61,659 nt of DNA from RYN-428 sp035551995. Its GTDB lineage: Bacteria; Planctomycetota; Phycisphaerae; Tepidisphaerales; Tepidisphaeraceae. Every line of letters begins with the position of its first letter. Position 1 is the stretch's first letter. The DNA lies in the NCBI GenBank assembly GCA_035551995.1, contig DASZME010000021.1, positions 1 through 61,659 on the forward strand, in the 5' to 3' direction. A model generated the notes under the pieces. It searched no databases and was not told the DNA's origin. It saw only the letters and a list, made by a program, of their open reading frames with translations. The position numbers were made by a program, and so were the translations under genes. Positions 51,792 to 60,690 of this stretch are shown piece by piece.

Positions 51792-52664
51792 GTGTCCGAC
51801 ATCGCTGTTATGAACGCCGACTATCTACCTGAAGAGCACGCGCCCGATCCGATGATCAGCCACGGCGATTTCACCGCGCCCGGGAAAGTCGGCATCTGGC
51901 TCTTCCTCGCCAGTGAAATCATGTTCTTCGCCGCGATCCTCGGCAGCTACGTCATCCTGCGCGGCGGCTCCCACGAACTGTTCGCCGAGCATGCGCTGGC
52001 CCTGAGCAAACTCGCGGCCGGCGTCAATACGCTGGTGCTGATCTTCAGCAGTCTCACCATGGCGCTGGCCGTTGATTCCGCCCAGAAAAAATTGCAAAAG
52101 CGAATGGTCATGTGCCTTGGCCTTACCCTCCTTTGCGCGTTCGCGTTCATGGGAATCAAGGCGTACGAATATGGCACAAAAGCCTATCACCGCACCATCG
52201 TCGCCCACGATTCATCGGCCGGCGTCTACGTCTACGATGGCCACGTTCAATACGTCAAAACCAATGGCGAGGTGATTCTCAAGGGATATCGGGCGCCACT
52301 GGAAGACTATTCAGGCGCGGGGGTAGGGTTTGATATACATCTGGTCAGCGAGCATGGGCTGGAAGAATTGCTGAGAGCCAAGACCGGAAAACTGCCGGTG
52401 GAGGAGGAATATTCCATACCGGCCTCCACCATCAGCACGCAGACCAACTACGGACCGTGGAAGAATATTTTTTACGCCTGCTACTTCACCCTGACCGGCA
52501 TCCATGGCCTACACGTCCTGGGCGGAATGATTCCCCTGTCAATCCTCCTGATTCAAGGCCTGCGCGGTAAAATATTCACTCACCACATCGAGTATGTCGG
52601 CCTCTACTGGCACTTCGTCGATCTGGTGTGGATTTTCCTGTTTCCGCTTCTGTATCTGGTGTGA
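51792..52664 (+). CDS. coxC: Cytochrome c oxidase subunit III
   Basis: A membrane subunit that stabilises subunit I. About 290 residues from GTG 51792, chosen for AAGGAG eight bases upstream. FTAPGKVGIWLFLASEIMFF is the usual first helix; the last part, YFTLTGIHGLHVLGGMIP and YWHFVDLVWIFLFPLLYL, is also typical. A hydrophilic insertion of about 80 residues (about 130-215) follows YEYGTKAY, where ordinary subunits have a short loop. This parallels the insertions in CoxA and CoxB. Confidence 0.92.
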   Translation: MSDIAVMNADYLPEEHAPDPMISHGDFTAPGKVGIWLFLASEIMFFAAILGSYVILRGGSHELFAEHALALSKLAAGVNTLVLIFSSLTMALAVDSAQKKLQKRMVMCLGLTLLCAFAFMGIKAYEYGTKAYHRTIVAHDSSAGVYVYDGHVQYVKTNGEVILKGYRAPLEDYSGAGVGFDIHLVSEHGLEELLRAKTGKLPVEEEYSIPASTISTQTNYGPWKNIFYACYFTLTGIHGLHVLGGMIPLSILLIQGLRGKIFTHHIEYVGLYWHFVDLVWIFLFPLLYLV

Positions 52665-52773
52665 GGGGGGAGATATGTTGTTAGTCGTCAGTTGTCAGTC
52701 GTCAATCGTCAATTGTTAGTTATTAGTTGAGTTGTTTAGTTGTTGAATAGCCTTGCGCTACTACGCGTTTTAC

Positions 52774-52899
52774 TCCCTCGCCCGGTACGCCGGGAGAGGG
52801 CCGGAGAGAGGGTTTTTTGGGACGGATGTCAGTCGCATGAAATCCGCCTTCTCGAAAAAACCCTCACCCTGCCCTCTCCCGGAGTACCGCGGGCGAGGG
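52774..52899. repeat. Inverted repeat with CTCTCCCGG.GTAC arms
   Basis: The left arm, CCCTCGCCCGGTACGCCGGG and GAGAGGG, faces CCCTCTCCCGGAGTACCGCG and GGCGAGGG at the right, pairing imperfectly over about 38 bases. The CCGGTACGCCGGG word is shared with the element at 5.1-5.3 kb. A run of eight As after the right arm would be a T-run for leftward transcription. Confidence 0.7.
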
Positions 52900-52988
52900 T
52901 AAAAAAAACGCCCGTGATCGCGCAAATATTTGTTGTCTGTTGCTAATTATTAGAGAATTTCGCAGGTTACAGTAGCGTTCCTGCGTTT

Positions 52989-53030
52989 AGCGGCCCCGCT
53001 TGCGGGGCGTGTATCGCGACCAGAAGCTCT
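52989..53030 (+). repeat. REP-like palindromic repeat, copy 6
   Basis: AGCGGCCCCGCTTGCGGGGC at 52989-53008, preceded by TTCCTGCGTTT and followed by TATCGCGACCAGAAGCTC. It lies about 70 bases before coxD. Confidence 0.8.
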
Positions 53031-53095
53031 ATGCCGCGAACATGATAAATGTCTCAAAGAAATCGCACACGATCCAGTGGCGACGTTGAATTGGA

Positions 53096-53506
53096 ATGAA
53101 CATGGCCGATACGATCCATCCGATGAGTGACCCGAACGAATCTCACTTGGCGCACGGCTTGAAAGAGCGGCCGGCATACCATGAGGTTCAGTACGTTCGG
53201 ATTTTTTACATTCTCGTCGTGCTCACGGCTCTGACGGTTCTGGCGAGCATGTGGCGGGCGCCGAACGAATTGGTCAATGTCGGAATCGCCATTGCGATCG
53301 CGACCGTCAAGGCGGCTTTTGTCGTGCGATTTTTCATGCACCTGAAATTCGAGGGCAAGCTGATCTACACCATCTTTTTTGCGCCGCTGACGCTCGCCGT
53401 CGTATTGACCGTCGCGCTGATTCCCGACATCGCGCTCGGGCGGCATCACGCATTCAACGACATGGTCGGAATGTTCGAAGCGTTGGTCGGCGGAAACGGA
53501 AAATGA
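53096..53506 (+). CDS. coxD: Cytochrome c oxidase subunit IV (prokaryotic type)
   Basis: A small membrane subunit of 136 residues with three helices (about 38-56, 62-82 and 96-114). VRIFYILVVLTALTVLASMW and VKAAFVVRFFMHLKFEGKL match prokaryotic subunit IV (CtaF-like) proteins. The start may be 53096 or 53102. Its stop overlaps the start of the ABC ATPase (ATGA). Confidence 0.85.
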   Translation: MNMADTIHPMSDPNESHLAHGLKERPAYHEVQYVRIFYILVVLTALTVLASMWRAPNELVNVGIAIAIATVKAAFVVRFFMHLKFEGKLIYTIFFAPLTLAVVLTVALIPDIALGRHHAFNDMVGMFEALVGGNGK

Positions 53507-54456
53507 CCAACCACATCGAAATCTCCCGTCTCACCCACCGCTACGGCCAGCGCGTCGCCGTCGATGACCTGACGCTCAACCTGGAAGCCGGTAAAATCTT
53601 CGGCTTTCTCGGCCCCAACGGCTCGGGTAAAACTACCCTCTTCCGGATTCTCGCCACGCTTCTCCCCGTTGCTCCGGGCCATGTTCGCGTGCTCGGCATC
53701 GACGTCGCCGGCGATCGCGATCAGATCCGCAAACAGATCGGCGTCGTCTTCCAATCGCCCAGCCTCGACAAACAACTGACCGCCGCGGAAAACCTGACTT
53801 ATCAGGGCCACCTCTACGGCCTGCGCGGCGCGGATCTGCGCTCCCGCGTCGAATCCGCCCTCGCGGCCGTCGGACTTGACGATCGCGCCGCCGAGCGCGT
53901 CGAACGCTTTAGCGGCGGGATGCGCCGCCGGGTTGAAGTCGCCAAGGGCTTGCTCCATCGCCCGCGCCTTCTGCTTCTGGATGAACCCAGCACCGGCCTC
54001 GATCCGTCCGCCCGCATCGACATGTGGCGCCAGCTTCGTCACATCAACCACCAAGACGGCGTCACCATTCTTCTCACGACGCATCTGATGGAAGAAGCCG
54101 AGCGATGCACGAATCTCGCCGTCGTGGCCACCGGAAAATTGCTCGCCGCCGACACGCCTGCCGCCTTGAAAGAACGCATCGGCGGCGATGTCGTCACGAT
54201 CGTTTCCGATCGCGTCGCCGAGTTGAAAACGCTCCTTCGCGATCGCCTGGGGGTCGAGGCCGGCGAGGTTGACGGCGCCCTGCGCATCGAGCGCGCGCGC
54301 GGCCACGAGTTTATCCCGCAACTCATCGAATCCGCGCCCGGTATGATCGATTCGGTATCGGTCGGCAAGCCCACGCTGGAAGACGTTTTCATCCAACTCA
54401 CCGGCCACCGCCTCGACGCCGAACTGGCATCGTCCCGTCAGTTGATGCGCCAATAA
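53503..54456 (+). CDS. ABC transporter ATP-binding protein (DrrA/CcmA-like)
   Basis: A 317-residue cytoplasmic ATPase. Walker A GPNGSGKTT, Q-loop VVFQSPSLD, signature FSGGMRRRVEVAKGL, Walker B LLLLDEPSTGLDP and H-loop TTHLMEEAE are all present. The C-terminal extension, which includes GKPTLEDVFIQLTGHRL, is typical of export ATPases paired with ABC-2 permeases. No permease gene follows: the next gene is a secreted protein. The start overlaps coxD by four bases, so it belongs to the oxidase transcript. Role in the cluster unknown; a permease elsewhere is possible. Confidence 0.9.
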   Translation: MTNHIEISRLTHRYGQRVAVDDLTLNLEAGKIFGFLGPNGSGKTTLFRILATLLPVAPGHVRVLGIDVAGDRDQIRKQIGVVFQSPSLDKQLTAAENLTYQGHLYGLRGADLRSRVESALAAVGLDDRAAERVERFSGGMRRRVEVAKGLLHRPRLLLLDEPSTGLDPSARIDMWRQLRHINHQDGVTILLTTHLMEEAERCTNLAVVATGKLLAADTPAALKERIGGDVVTIVSDRVAELKTLLRDRLGVEAGEVDGALRIERARGHEFIPQLIESAPGMIDSVSVGKPTLEDVFIQLTGHRLDAELASSRQLMRQ

Positions 54457-54536
54457 AAGGGCCGGCGGATTAATGTTGTAACGCCGCCCGGGTCGTGATA
54501 GCCTTTTTGGTCACTTGGCAACAAAGGGAGAGGTCC

Positions 54537-56144
54537 ATGGCTTGGAACCTGCGCGTGGTGGGATGTCGAAGCGCCATCGCCTTAGGGACGTTGTTCTACG
54601 GATTAGTGTCTTTGGGCGCGGACGGCGCGAGCATCTTCGACGATAATTATAAGGTGCCGCCTCCGAAGAATGCGATCGCGCCGGCGTCCGGCCCGGTCGT
54701 GCGCGCGCCAGGCTCAGACAGTCCGCCGACGGTAACGCCGCCGCTGATTCCGGCGTCGGCTTCGCCAGGCTCTGAATCGACCGGAGCCGGTGAGTATCCG
54801 GCCGGCAAGCTACCGGCGCCCGATGCCGCCACCAAGAAGCAAACGCTGAAATTGGTAAAGCAGATATTCGACGCCGAATATTCGCAAAAGACGCCGCTCG
54901 GGAAGAAAACGCTTGCCGTCACCCTATTGACCGAAGCGAATAAAATTAGGAGCAACTTTCCCGCGCGATTCGTTTTGCTCCAGGAATCGGAAACGGCGGC
55001 GGTCGCCGCGGGGGACGCCGAGGTTTGTCGAAAAGCCATCGACGGCCTTGACGACACCTTCATCGTCGACATCAGCGCGATGACGACCGAGGCCCTCGCC
55101 AAACTCTCCGAAACCGGCGCCTCCGAAGGCGCCCTGGCGATGTGGGCCGCTGAAGCGATCCAACGACAAATCGATCAGAATAACTATCAGAGCGCCAGAC
55201 ACATCGTCAAGATGATTGCCCCCAGGCTCTCAAAGAGCAATGACGCGACGTCTCTCTCCACGATCAAGTGTTTTGAAACGGTCATTGCCGAGTATGACCG
55301 GGCGCGGCCGGCGATCGAAAAACTCAACGCCAATCCGAATGATCCGGCCGCCAACTTCGTGGCCGGAAAATTCTTCTGCTTTTACAAGCGCGACTGGGCG
55401 CGGGGCCTGCCGATGTTGGCGAAGGGAACGGATCAGAAGCTCAGGAATATCGCCCAGAAAGACATGGCCAATCCTAGCGACGTCGGCGCCCGATACGACC
55501 TGGCGGGGCAATGGTGGGATCTGGGGCATGAACGAATGCACGCGCCGATCGAATCGCAACTGCACGAGCGGGCGAATTACTGGTACGAAAAAGCCTCTCC
55601 CGACCTTACGGGCCTGCAAAAAGTGATGGCGGAAAAACGGTTGGCGGAATTGCCGGGAGAAGGCGCGAGGGTCAATATTCTGAGCCGAATGAATTCCGAG
55701 GGCTCACGCGTGACGACAACCAATGGGATCGTTCGCATGAATAAAGGAGGCGTGATCCGAACGCCCGCTGAGGTGACCGTGCCGCTCCGCATCGACGTGG
55801 TCGCCATGACCGACTCGACGAATATCCGCATCGGATATGCCGGCGGTAGAATTATCCTTAATTGGGAAGGCAACCCCAATGAACTGCGCCATCATAGCCC
55901 GGTAGACGACGCAGGCACCGCGTTCCCCGCCAAAGGCCATGTTCCGGTCAACCAATGGGCACAAGTGACGTGGATCATCGAAGACGGCATTTCCCGCGTT
56001 CTCGTTGACGGCGAAGAGCGCGGCTCCGTGAAAGGAAACTATAGCGGAGTCCATGGAACAGTCTCGGTCTACCCGGCGGGATCGATCGTCAGCGTCAAGT
56101 CAGTAAGCGTCACGCAACTCAAATCTCGACCGGCCGATCGCTAA
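54537..56144 (+). CDS. Secreted protein of unknown function, planctomycete type
   Basis: About 535 residues from ATG 54537, which follows GGGAGAGG. A signal peptide is followed by FDDNYKVPPP and a Pro/Ser-rich linker (about 30-95). A helical domain follows (about 100-370: KLVKQIFDAEYSQKTPLGKK, ARFVLLQESETAAVAAGD, YDLAGQWWDLGHERM). The last 140 residues look like a concanavalin/LamG-type beta-sandwich: IRIGYAGGRIILNWEGNP, VPVNQWAQVTWIIEDG, and SRVLVDGEERG. I do not know a function. It is probably a carbohydrate- or surface-binding protein. Its stop overlaps the stop of the convergent gene by two bases. Confidence 0.75.
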   Translation: MAWNLRVVGCRSAIALGTLFYGLVSLGADGASIFDDNYKVPPPKNAIAPASGPVVRAPGSDSPPTVTPPLIPASASPGSESTGAGEYPAGKLPAPDAATKKQTLKLVKQIFDAEYSQKTPLGKKTLAVTLLTEANKIRSNFPARFVLLQESETAAVAAGDAEVCRKAIDGLDDTFIVDISAMTTEALAKLSETGASEGALAMWAAEAIQRQIDQNNYQSARHIVKMIAPRLSKSNDATSLSTIKCFETVIAEYDRARPAIEKLNANPNDPAANFVAGKFFCFYKRDWARGLPMLAKGTDQKLRNIAQKDMANPSDVGARYDLAGQWWDLGHERMHAPIESQLHERANYWYEKASPDLTGLQKVMAEKRLAELPGEGARVNILSRMNSEGSRVTTTNGIVRMNKGGVIRTPAEVTVPLRIDVVAMTDSTNIRIGYAGGRIILNWEGNPNELRHHSPVDDAGTAFPAKGHVPVNQWAQVTWIIEDGISRVLVDGEERGSVKGNYSGVHGTVSVYPAGSIVSVKSVSVTQLKSRPADR

Positions 56145-59100
56145 AAACGAGTCTTCCCATTGCTTGCGCGTTTGAACTCGGCGTCCACCTCGCCGAGTTC
56201 GCGCAGTTGATCGAGGGCGGCCGCGATCTTTGCCTTCGCTTCATCGGACAGTTCCGTATGCCATGGGCCTCGGCGTCCTTCGACGACGTCGTTCGCCAGT
56301 ATGAAGTCGCCGCCGCCCTCTTTTTGCAGAACCGGCTCGCCGGTGACGTAGGTACAACCGACCAACATAATATCGATCGGATTTTCACCGCGCTGGGAGA
56401 ACACGAACGGCTTGGCTTCCTGCCTGGCGCCGGTCATCGATGACGAAACGGCTTTGCCTTTCTCCGACCCGACCAACGGCGGTTGAGGCAGAAAACTTGC
56501 GCCGAGAAAAAGCGAGCCTTTGTAGTTGCGCACCTGCACCAGGTCGTCGGCGCCGAAACTATGAAATTTGTGCGCCAGGAGAGTGACGCGGCCCGGTGTG
56601 TCGCCCGGGTTTCCCTCCATCAGCAAGACGCGCTGCGTCTGCTCGGTGTAGTAGTCGCTGATGACCAGGCTCTGGCTGTCCTGCACGATGATATCGTACG
56701 GATTGCCGGCGTTAAACATAGTCATGATGCCCAAAAAGCCGTCCTTTGGAAGCTGTTGATCATGGCCCCGGACGCGCAGGGTCGTATTGAATCGCCTGGA
56801 TTGCGGGTGGCGGGACGGGTAAATTTGCTCGGCGAGGATCGTGGCCCGTTGACAACCGTCAAAATCGACGATGCCGTCCAGCATCCGGATGTTAACGCGG
56901 TCTTTTTGCGAAAGGCCCCGGAACTGCGTAAAGCCGGCGACGTCGTTGTATGTGACAAACGACGGCGAATCCGAAGGCGTCTGGAGGAAGCTGATCACCC
57001 CCACGTCTTCATAATAGGCCGACGGCGTCGCCGCCACGAACTCCTCAAGCACCACATGGTCGGCGTTCTTGATATGGAACATGGCCACCTCCTGCCCTTG
57101 CTCCACGCGCTTCCCGGCCCATGCAACCTGCGTTGCGCAAGTCCAGCCGCTACCGGCGCCGCCCACACGGTAATCATCGCCGAAAATGTCGATTGTCCTG
57201 CTGATTCGATATTGGCCGCACGGCAGATATGCGATGGCGCCGGCGCCGTGTTCCCTGGCCGCTTTAATGGTAGCCAGCACCGCATCCGTATCATCCGCGT
57301 TGCCGTCGCCTTTGGCGCCAAAGTCGCGCCGCGCGTCGAACACCTTGCCGGGGACATGCGCCTCGCTTTGAAACGATCGCTCTTGAGCGGAGCCTATGAT
57401 GGCGCCCCGCTTTCCGGGCGGAATAGTAATGGCTTTTTCAGATAGCTTGGCGTCTAGCACGCCGTCCGTTCCGTCGCTCTTACAGTTTGAAATCAGGACC
57501 GCGCACCCGGCCGATCCTTGCACCGGCGCCTGCTTATCCGGCGGATTGGTGAACGTACAATCAAAAATCGTCAGGGGATTTGAGACCGTTCGTTCGATGG
57601 CGCCCCTGGTTGACGTCCAGCCGTCCATGTGACAGTCCTGTAACACGAACATACTTCCGCCGGCGTGAAGAAATTGCCTGGAGCCGACGGATGTGCAGCG
57701 AGCGGCGGAACTATCGCCGACGTGAGTCCAAATATCCGTATCCCTGCTTCCCACAAAATCGCAACGGCGAACGTAGACATTCCCCGTATTATTAAAGATG
57801 CCTCGCCCACAGTAGTAGAAAGCACAGTTAATGACCGTATTATCCAGTGCGTTATAACTACCAAAGGCGATGCCGACGTCATCGTTCACGAATAGACAGT
57901 TATCAAATAGTACCTCGGCGGTGGCGTTCTTATAGAGGAAGTATTGACTATAGCTGCTAACGATGCCGGCCTTCATATTAATGAAGGCTTCGTTGCGGTG
58001 GGTGACATGGGATTCATAGTGTGTGCCGGAGCAGTGGTTGACGCCGACCTCCGCTTTCCCGGCGCCATCCCATACGATCCCTTCAAAGAGCACCCCGGCG
58101 GTGACGCCGTCGCTATGGAACATAACCGGCGGCGAACCGCCGTCGCCGTCCCATACGATTCGCGTATCCCGGCCGTGGCCGACGATATGTTTGCTATAGA
58201 GCTTTTGCCACGTTAACGTGCGGGTAATGCGGTAAACGCCGGGCGGAAGGTAGATTGTATTAGGATTGGCATATCCGTCCGATTTCAGGCTATCAAGGGC
58301 GGCCTGCAGGGCGGCGGTGTCGTCGGCGATGCCGTCGCCGACGGCTTTCGGCGTCACCTTCGTCTTCACATTGATCCAGTCGGAACGTTCCTCCCAATCG
58401 AGCCTTGGAAGCAGTGGGATTTTCGCCGTGACGTTCCTTAACTGCACGGCCACGCCGCCCAGCATGTCCATTTCGCGGACAATCGGTTGCGGCTTACCGA
58501 GCGGAGGAATGTCTTTCCCTTTTTGGCCGATATAGAGCCCCCAGCGCAGATGAACAAACGGGAAGGTGCGGGCATCGGGCGTTCCGCGCGCGATCTGCAC
58601 ATTAAACCCGCCCCCTTTTCGGCCGCTTTCCATCCAGTTATCGCCGCTGACCATTCCCGGCCCGCTGGCGTCAGCGTAGAGCGCATTGCCGGACTTATCC
58701 GCGAACACGCCCACCGCCGGGCTTTCAGCATCGCCCGCCGAGTTGAACAGCATCCAGTAATATTCGCCGCCATAATATCCCCACGGCATGAGATGGATGA
58801 TCGATTTCCCCTGCGTCTGATAGCTTGTGTCGTAATTCGTGTCGTAGGGGACGGCGAAGTCGGCTTCCTTTACCTGTCCGTTTTTCTGACGCTCCGGATG
58901 CCGCGCGGTATCGAATTTTAGCTCGGGAAATAGATTTAAACGCCAGGAGGTCGCCACGTCGGAATCTTCTTCGAACCAGATGGATGGCCGATTCGCGAGA
59001 ATTTTGATCGTGCAGGTATAGTGGCCGTCGCCGCCGGGATACCCGGGACTGGTGATCGGATACTGTTTGTTGCGGAGAATCTGGGGCTTGCCCTTGAACC

Positions 59101-59764
59101 GGTAGCCGATCCTGACGACCGTTTCGATAGGGCCGCGCTCCAGAAATTCCACGCTCATTCCCGAGCAAAGCGCCATGGCGTGCAGGATGTTGGGACCCTG
59201 TGCCGTCCACCTTCCATCGGCCAACTGAATTCCCTGCACCGGCGCCGGGATGGCCGGGAAAATGCCGTGTTTCCGCTTCACCTGCCCCACATTGGATTCA
59301 TGTTGCTCGGCGGCGGCGATTTCCACCGCGCTGATGCCCACTGTCTCGTCCACGACTGTTTTCCCCATCGGGATGCGCACGCCGGTGAGTCCGTTGCCGA
59401 TTGCATACCACCCTTGTTCGGCGTCCTCGGTGATCCGGACAGCCGCTTTTCCAAGATCCCCCCGCTTCCCCTCGACCAGCCGCCAATTTATTTTTTGATT
59501 GGCGGAAAGATCAGTGCGAACAAGCAGCTTTTTCCCATTCCTCGCAATCTGCCAGGGGGTCGGATTCCCCTTGTCGTCCAGAAGAACGTAGTTGTCGCCG
59601 TCGATTTTTTGTTGGAGAGCAAATTCCAGAACTTCGTCGGCATGCGACAGCCCGAACTGTTCCTGATAAGTAAAACTTTGAGCGCCGGCGGCACGCACGA
59701 AAGATAACGATGAAAACAACGCGACGATGAAAGTCGCCTTGGCGATCGTTTGGCTGGTCTTCAT
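56141..59764 (-). CDS. Secreted double right-handed beta-helix (pectate-lyase-3-like) protein
   Basis: A 1207-residue protein with a signal peptide (to about residue 28). The N-terminal half (about 30-450) is beta-rich and resembles polysaccharide-lyase accessory domains (YPITSPGYPGGDGHYTCTIK). Two right-handed helix domains follow. One starts at about 478 with KAVGDGIADDTAALQAALDS and has YLPPGVYRITRTL; the other starts at about 805 with RDFGAKGDGNADDTDAVLAT and has YLPCGQYRISRTI. The GD..DDT.A motif is the entry of pectate-lyase-3/GH28-related helices. Substrate unknown; a plant- or algal-polysaccharide is likely. Catalytic residues cannot be named. It ends in a helical tail. Confidence 0.85.
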   Translation of the reverse strand: MKTSQTIAKATFIVALFSSLSFVRAAGAQSFTYQEQFGLSHADEVLEFALQQKIDGDNYVLLDDKGNPTPWQIARNGKKLLVRTDLSANQKINWRLVEGKRGDLGKAAVRITEDAEQGWYAIGNGLTGVRIPMGKTVVDETVGISAVEIAAAEQHESNVGQVKRKHGIFPAIPAPVQGIQLADGRWTAQGPNILHAMALCSGMSVEFLERGPIETVVRIGYRFKGKPQILRNKQYPITSPGYPGGDGHYTCTIKILANRPSIWFEEDSDVATSWRLNLFPELKFDTARHPERQKNGQVKEADFAVPYDTNYDTSYQTQGKSIIHLMPWGYYGGEYYWMLFNSAGDAESPAVGVFADKSGNALYADASGPGMVSGDNWMESGRKGGGFNVQIARGTPDARTFPFVHLRWGLYIGQKGKDIPPLGKPQPIVREMDMLGGVAVQLRNVTAKIPLLPRLDWEERSDWINVKTKVTPKAVGDGIADDTAALQAALDSLKSDGYANPNTIYLPPGVYRITRTLTWQKLYSKHIVGHGRDTRIVWDGDGGSPPVMFHSDGVTAGVLFEGIVWDGAGKAEVGVNHCSGTHYESHVTHRNEAFINMKAGIVSSYSQYFLYKNATAEVLFDNCLFVNDDVGIAFGSYNALDNTVINCAFYYCGRGIFNNTGNVYVRRCDFVGSRDTDIWTHVGDSSAARCTSVGSRQFLHAGGSMFVLQDCHMDGWTSTRGAIERTVSNPLTIFDCTFTNPPDKQAPVQGSAGCAVLISNCKSDGTDGVLDAKLSEKAITIPPGKRGAIIGSAQERSFQSEAHVPGKVFDARRDFGAKGDGNADDTDAVLATIKAAREHGAGAIAYLPCGQYRISRTIDIFGDDYRVGGAGSGWTCATQVAWAGKRVEQGQEVAMFHIKNADHVVLEEFVAATPSAYYEDVGVISFLQTPSDSPSFVTYNDVAGFTQFRGLSQKDRVNIRMLDGIVDFDGCQRATILAEQIYPSRHPQSRRFNTTLRVRGHDQQLPKDGFLGIMTMFNAGNPYDIIVQDSQSLVISDYYTEQTQRVLLMEGNPGDTPGRVTLLAHKFHSFGADDLVQVRNYKGSLFLGASFLPQPPLVGSEKGKAVSSSMTGARQEAKPFVFSQRGENPIDIMLVGCTYVTGEPVLQKEGGGDFILANDVVEGRRGPWHTELSDEAKAKIAAALDQLRELGEVDAEFKRASNGKTRF

Positions 59765-59830
59765 GATATGCGATAATTTAACCGCACTCTTGCCATTCCC
59801 CTAATCCTGCTTTTGTCGGATAAGGGTGGC

Positions 59831-59992
59831 ATGTCAATTCTGTTCATTATCCTCATCGTCCTTGTGATCCTGAGTTTCGGCGGCGGAGTGGCCAGGCCCG
59901 CGTATCGCACGCCCGGCATCTCGCTCGGCACGATCCTGCTGATCATCCTGGTGCTGTGGCTCTTCGGCGTGTTCGGCAGCCGCCCCTATTAG
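59831..59992 (+). CDS. Small two-helix membrane protein (DUF3309-like)
   Basis: A 53-residue protein with AGGGTGG before the ATG. The first helix is SILFIILIVLVILSFGGG (residues 2-19), then a basic loop RPAYRTPG, then the second helix LGTILLIILVLWLFGVFG. The layout and Gly/Leu/Ile-rich repeats resemble DUF3309-type small membrane proteins. It has no partner gene nearby. It is divergent from the beta-helix gene. Confidence 0.7.
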   Translation: MSILFIILIVLVILSFGGGVARPAYRTPGISLGTILLIILVLWLFGVFGSRPY

Positions 59993-60056
59993 CGGGATCT
60001 GCGATCTTGTAGGCCACGATGCGACCCCAGTCATTTCGGCGGAGGCACGGCTAAGT

Positions 60057-60383
60057 TCAGCTTCTTGCGTGAAGCCGCAGGCTGAACCGATCGACGACGA
60101 TCTGCAGCCCATCCCCGCCAGGAGCGTTGACGTGCCCATTGAGGCCATAAAAAACCTGCTTGCCGTTTCGTCGATTGGAGATGAGATTTTGCATCCGCAG
60201 CAATCCCAAATGATGGCTGACCGTCGGCTGCGGGAGTTTTAATTCCAGGCAGAGGCTTCCGACGTTACGTTCGCCGGTGGCGAGCAGCATCAAGATGCTA
60301 AGGCGCGTTTTATCAGACAACAGTCGGAAGAGGCCGACCAATGGCTCAAGTTCCATATCGATCACCGCAGTTCCGCGTTTCAT
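60057..60383 (-). CDS. ArsR-family transcriptional regulator
   Basis: A 108-residue winged-helix repressor. LVGLFRLLSDKTRLSILMLL opens the DNA-binding domain. The recognition helix is LPQPTVSHHLGLLRMQNLIS and the wing NRRNGKQVFYGL. AGGAG lies before the start. The usual metal-binding CxC motif of ArsR (before the recognition helix) is not present, although one Cys is (SLCLELK), so a metal sensor role is doubtful. An imperfect inverted repeat 118 bases upstream is a possible operator. Confidence 0.88.
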   Translation of the reverse strand: MKRGTAVIDMELEPLVGLFRLLSDKTRLSILMLLATGERNVGSLCLELKLPQPTVSHHLGLLRMQNLISNRRNGKQVFYGLNGHVNAPGGDGLQIVVDRFSLRLHARS

Positions 60384-60500
60384 GAAATCTCCTTCGCCCC
60401 GACGCGACCTATTCGTGTGGCCGCAACGGGTTACGTCTGAACGCCATCGCTCGAATTTTCGCGCATGGCATCGAACGCAACCGGTTATATCGCTTCATTG

Positions 60501-60530
60501 AAATGGCTGCATGCTTTGCTGCAGTCATTT
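60501..60530. promoter_or_regulatory. Inverted repeat, candidate regulator-binding site
   Basis: AAATGGCTGCA (60501-60511) and TGCAGTCATTT (60520-60530) are inverted copies that agree at 10 of 11 positions with eight bases between. It could bind the adjacent winged-helix dimer. Binding is not shown. Confidence 0.45.
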
Positions 60531-60636
60531 GAAAACACCACATCCCATTGTTAGTGAAGAGGGCCTATCGCTGAGTTTCAATATTATTCCCTCGAATAAA
60601 ATTTTTTTTTGCAATATACATGATGACATTGAAGAC

Positions 60637-60664
60637 TTGACCCTCGGCCGAACTTCAATACAAT
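60637..60664 (+). promoter_or_regulatory. Promoter of tRNA-Ala
   Basis: TTGACC (60637-60642), 16 bases, TACAAT (60659-60664). The tRNA begins 27 bases downstream. Confidence 0.7.
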
Positions 60665-60690
60665 CGCATCGATAAGTACAGTATGCGCTC

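Larger units (their letters stand above)
52665..53095. other. Repeat-filled gap between coxC and coxD
   Basis: No gene is seen. It starts with AT-rich low-complexity text made of GTTAGT/GTCAGT/GTCAAT words (52678-52745), then a large inverted repeat and then REP-like copy 6. Confidence 0.6.
60384..60690. other. Divergent intergenic region, AT-rich
   Basis: It contains the arsR-side inverted repeat, an AT-rich tract with a run of ten Ts (60602-60610 region) and the tRNA promoter. No gene is seen. Confidence 0.5.

Noticed and set aside
60570..60620. Possible replication origin or promoter in the AT-rich tract
   Set aside because: No DnaA-box cluster is seen, and the tRNA promoter lies further downstream.
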